Assembly (NCBI RefSeq): GCF_964048965.1
Contig: NZ_OZ040189.1
Span: 2,418,001-2,482,000, forward strand
Source: Tenacibaculum sp. 190130A14a
GTDB lineage: Bacteria; Bacteroidota; Bacteroidia; Flavobacteriales; Flavobacteriaceae
DNA: 64,000 bases
Direction of reading: 5' to 3'
This document shows, one piece after another, positions 63,469 to 64,000 of the stretch (position 1 is the first letter of the stretch; each line of letters begins with the position of its first letter). The notes below the pieces were generated by a model that saw nothing but the letters and a program-made list of their open reading frames with translations, did no database searches and had not been told where the DNA came from. The translations under genes and the position numbers were made by a program.

Positions 63469-64000
63469 TTAAGCATTCTCAAATAACAGTTCTACATATG
63501 CTCCATTAGGGTTCTTATACACTTCTTGTGTCTTTCCTTGTTGCAATACGTTTCCGTTTTGTAAGACTAAAATTTCATCAGATACCTCTAAAGCATCTTT
63601 AATATCATGAGTCACAAAAATAGCCGTGGTATTGGTTTGTTTTAAGATGGTTACAATATCTTGTCGTAACTGATTTCTTAAAATCACATCTAGATTACTA
63701 AAAGGTTCATCTAATATTAATAATTCTGGATTTGGAGCAATGGCTCTTGCTAATGCTACTCGTTGTTGTTGTCCACCTGATAATTCATGTGGATAGCGTT
63801 TTTCCATTCCTTCTAACCCCACTAAAGCTAACACTTCTTTTACTCTTTCTTGCTTATGAGGGTTTTTAGAAATTCCATAAGCAATATTCTTAAAAATTGT
63901 CAAATGTGGAAATAAAGCATAATCTTGAAAAACCATACCTACATTTCTATACTGAGGTTCAACAAAAACTGTATCAGATGCTACTAGGGTATTGTTTAAT
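63469..64000 (-). CDS. ABC transporter ATP-binding protein, FbpC/PotA-like (partial)
   Basis: The gene runs off the right end of the window; the frame stays open to the last base, so the inner ATG at 63936 is not its start. Visible are the Q-loop 'GMVFQDYALFPHL', the signature LSGGQQQRVALARA, Walker B 'LLILDEPFSNLD' and the H-loop 'IFVTHD', with 'LFPHLTIFKNIAYGI' typical of the iron/spermidine importer group. The protein ends shortly after the ATPase core without the C-terminal TOBE domain that most members have. Walker A and partner permeases would lie to the right. Confidence 0.9.
   Translation of the reverse strand, partial: LNNTLVASDTVFVEPQYRNVGMVFQDYALFPHLTIFKNIAYGISKNPHKQERVKEVLALVGLEGMEKRYPHELSGGQQQRVALARAIAPNPELLILDEPFSNLDVILRNQLRQDIVTILKQTNTTAIFVTHDIKDALEVSDEILVLQNGNVLQQGKTQEVYKNPNGAYVELLFENA

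Overview
The window is chromosomal DNA from a member of the Bacteroidota, most likely a marine Flavobacteriaceae (Tenacibaculum- or Polaribacter-like; genus not resolved). The evidence is low GC content, several very large secreted proteins with Por/type IX secretion (T9SS) C-terminal signals, a GH13 enzyme next to a SusE/F-like tail, FecI/FecR/STN-receptor signalling, TPR-containing regulators and kinases, and lipoproteins with SDD-type export signals. I saw no tRNA, rRNA, insertion sequence, phage gene or CRISPR array.

Region 1 (1-4139, plus strand) is the end of a starch-utilisation locus: the tail of a SusE/F-like protein, a secreted GH13 glucanase with a T9SS domain, and a coupled surface lipoprotein. 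Region 2 (4145-34671) is the remarkable part. Two paralogous minus-strand loci share the order TPR-transmembrane-HTH regulator, small basic protein, giant secreted protein(s), short peptide with a secretion-like signal. Locus II is 19993 down to 4145 and locus I is 34671 down to 24339. Between them lies a plus-strand ECF sigma factor, FecR-like anti-sigma factor and STN/TonB-receptor set (20106-24271). Six copies of a bipartite element (AATAGGG, exactly 16 nt, then TGTACA or GGTACA) each point at a start codon or former start region: fecR, the TPR regulator, the 64-aa/giant-protein operon, the 731-aa protein, and two decayed short-peptide copies. I infer a self-contained cell-surface-signalling regulon for surface proteins. 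The short-peptide gene forms a tandem promoter-gene-terminator array in which one copy is intact, one has a stop codon and one is only a remnant.

Region 3 (34862-45094) is mostly housekeeping: lgt, yidD, a GNAT acetyltransferase, cysS, a second ECF sigma/anti-sigma/DUF4097-like operon, meaB, a sarcosine-oxidase-like flavoenzyme, a CsaA-like tRNA-binding protein, a small membrane protein and an MscS channel. Region 4 (45094-52193) is one minus-strand run from parE to parC, an aspartate/glutamate racemase and mscS. Between parE and parC it carries a signal-peptidase-like protein without the canonical catalytic residues and two small unknowns.

Region 5 (52316-57873) holds a cadherin-like lipoprotein, an acidic lipoprotein/TPR histidine kinase/response regulator operon with a large leader hairpin, an unknown helical protein and guaB. 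Region 6 (58122-63329) is an uncharacterised cluster: a DUF1842-like protein, a membrane protein, a coiled-coil lipoprotein and an 89-aa protein on the plus strand, facing an unknown 161-aa protein, a TPR histidine kinase and a LytTR regulator on the minus strand. The window ends inside an ABC transporter ATPase gene. Coordinates were read by eye; family names rest on motif recognition, not database searches.
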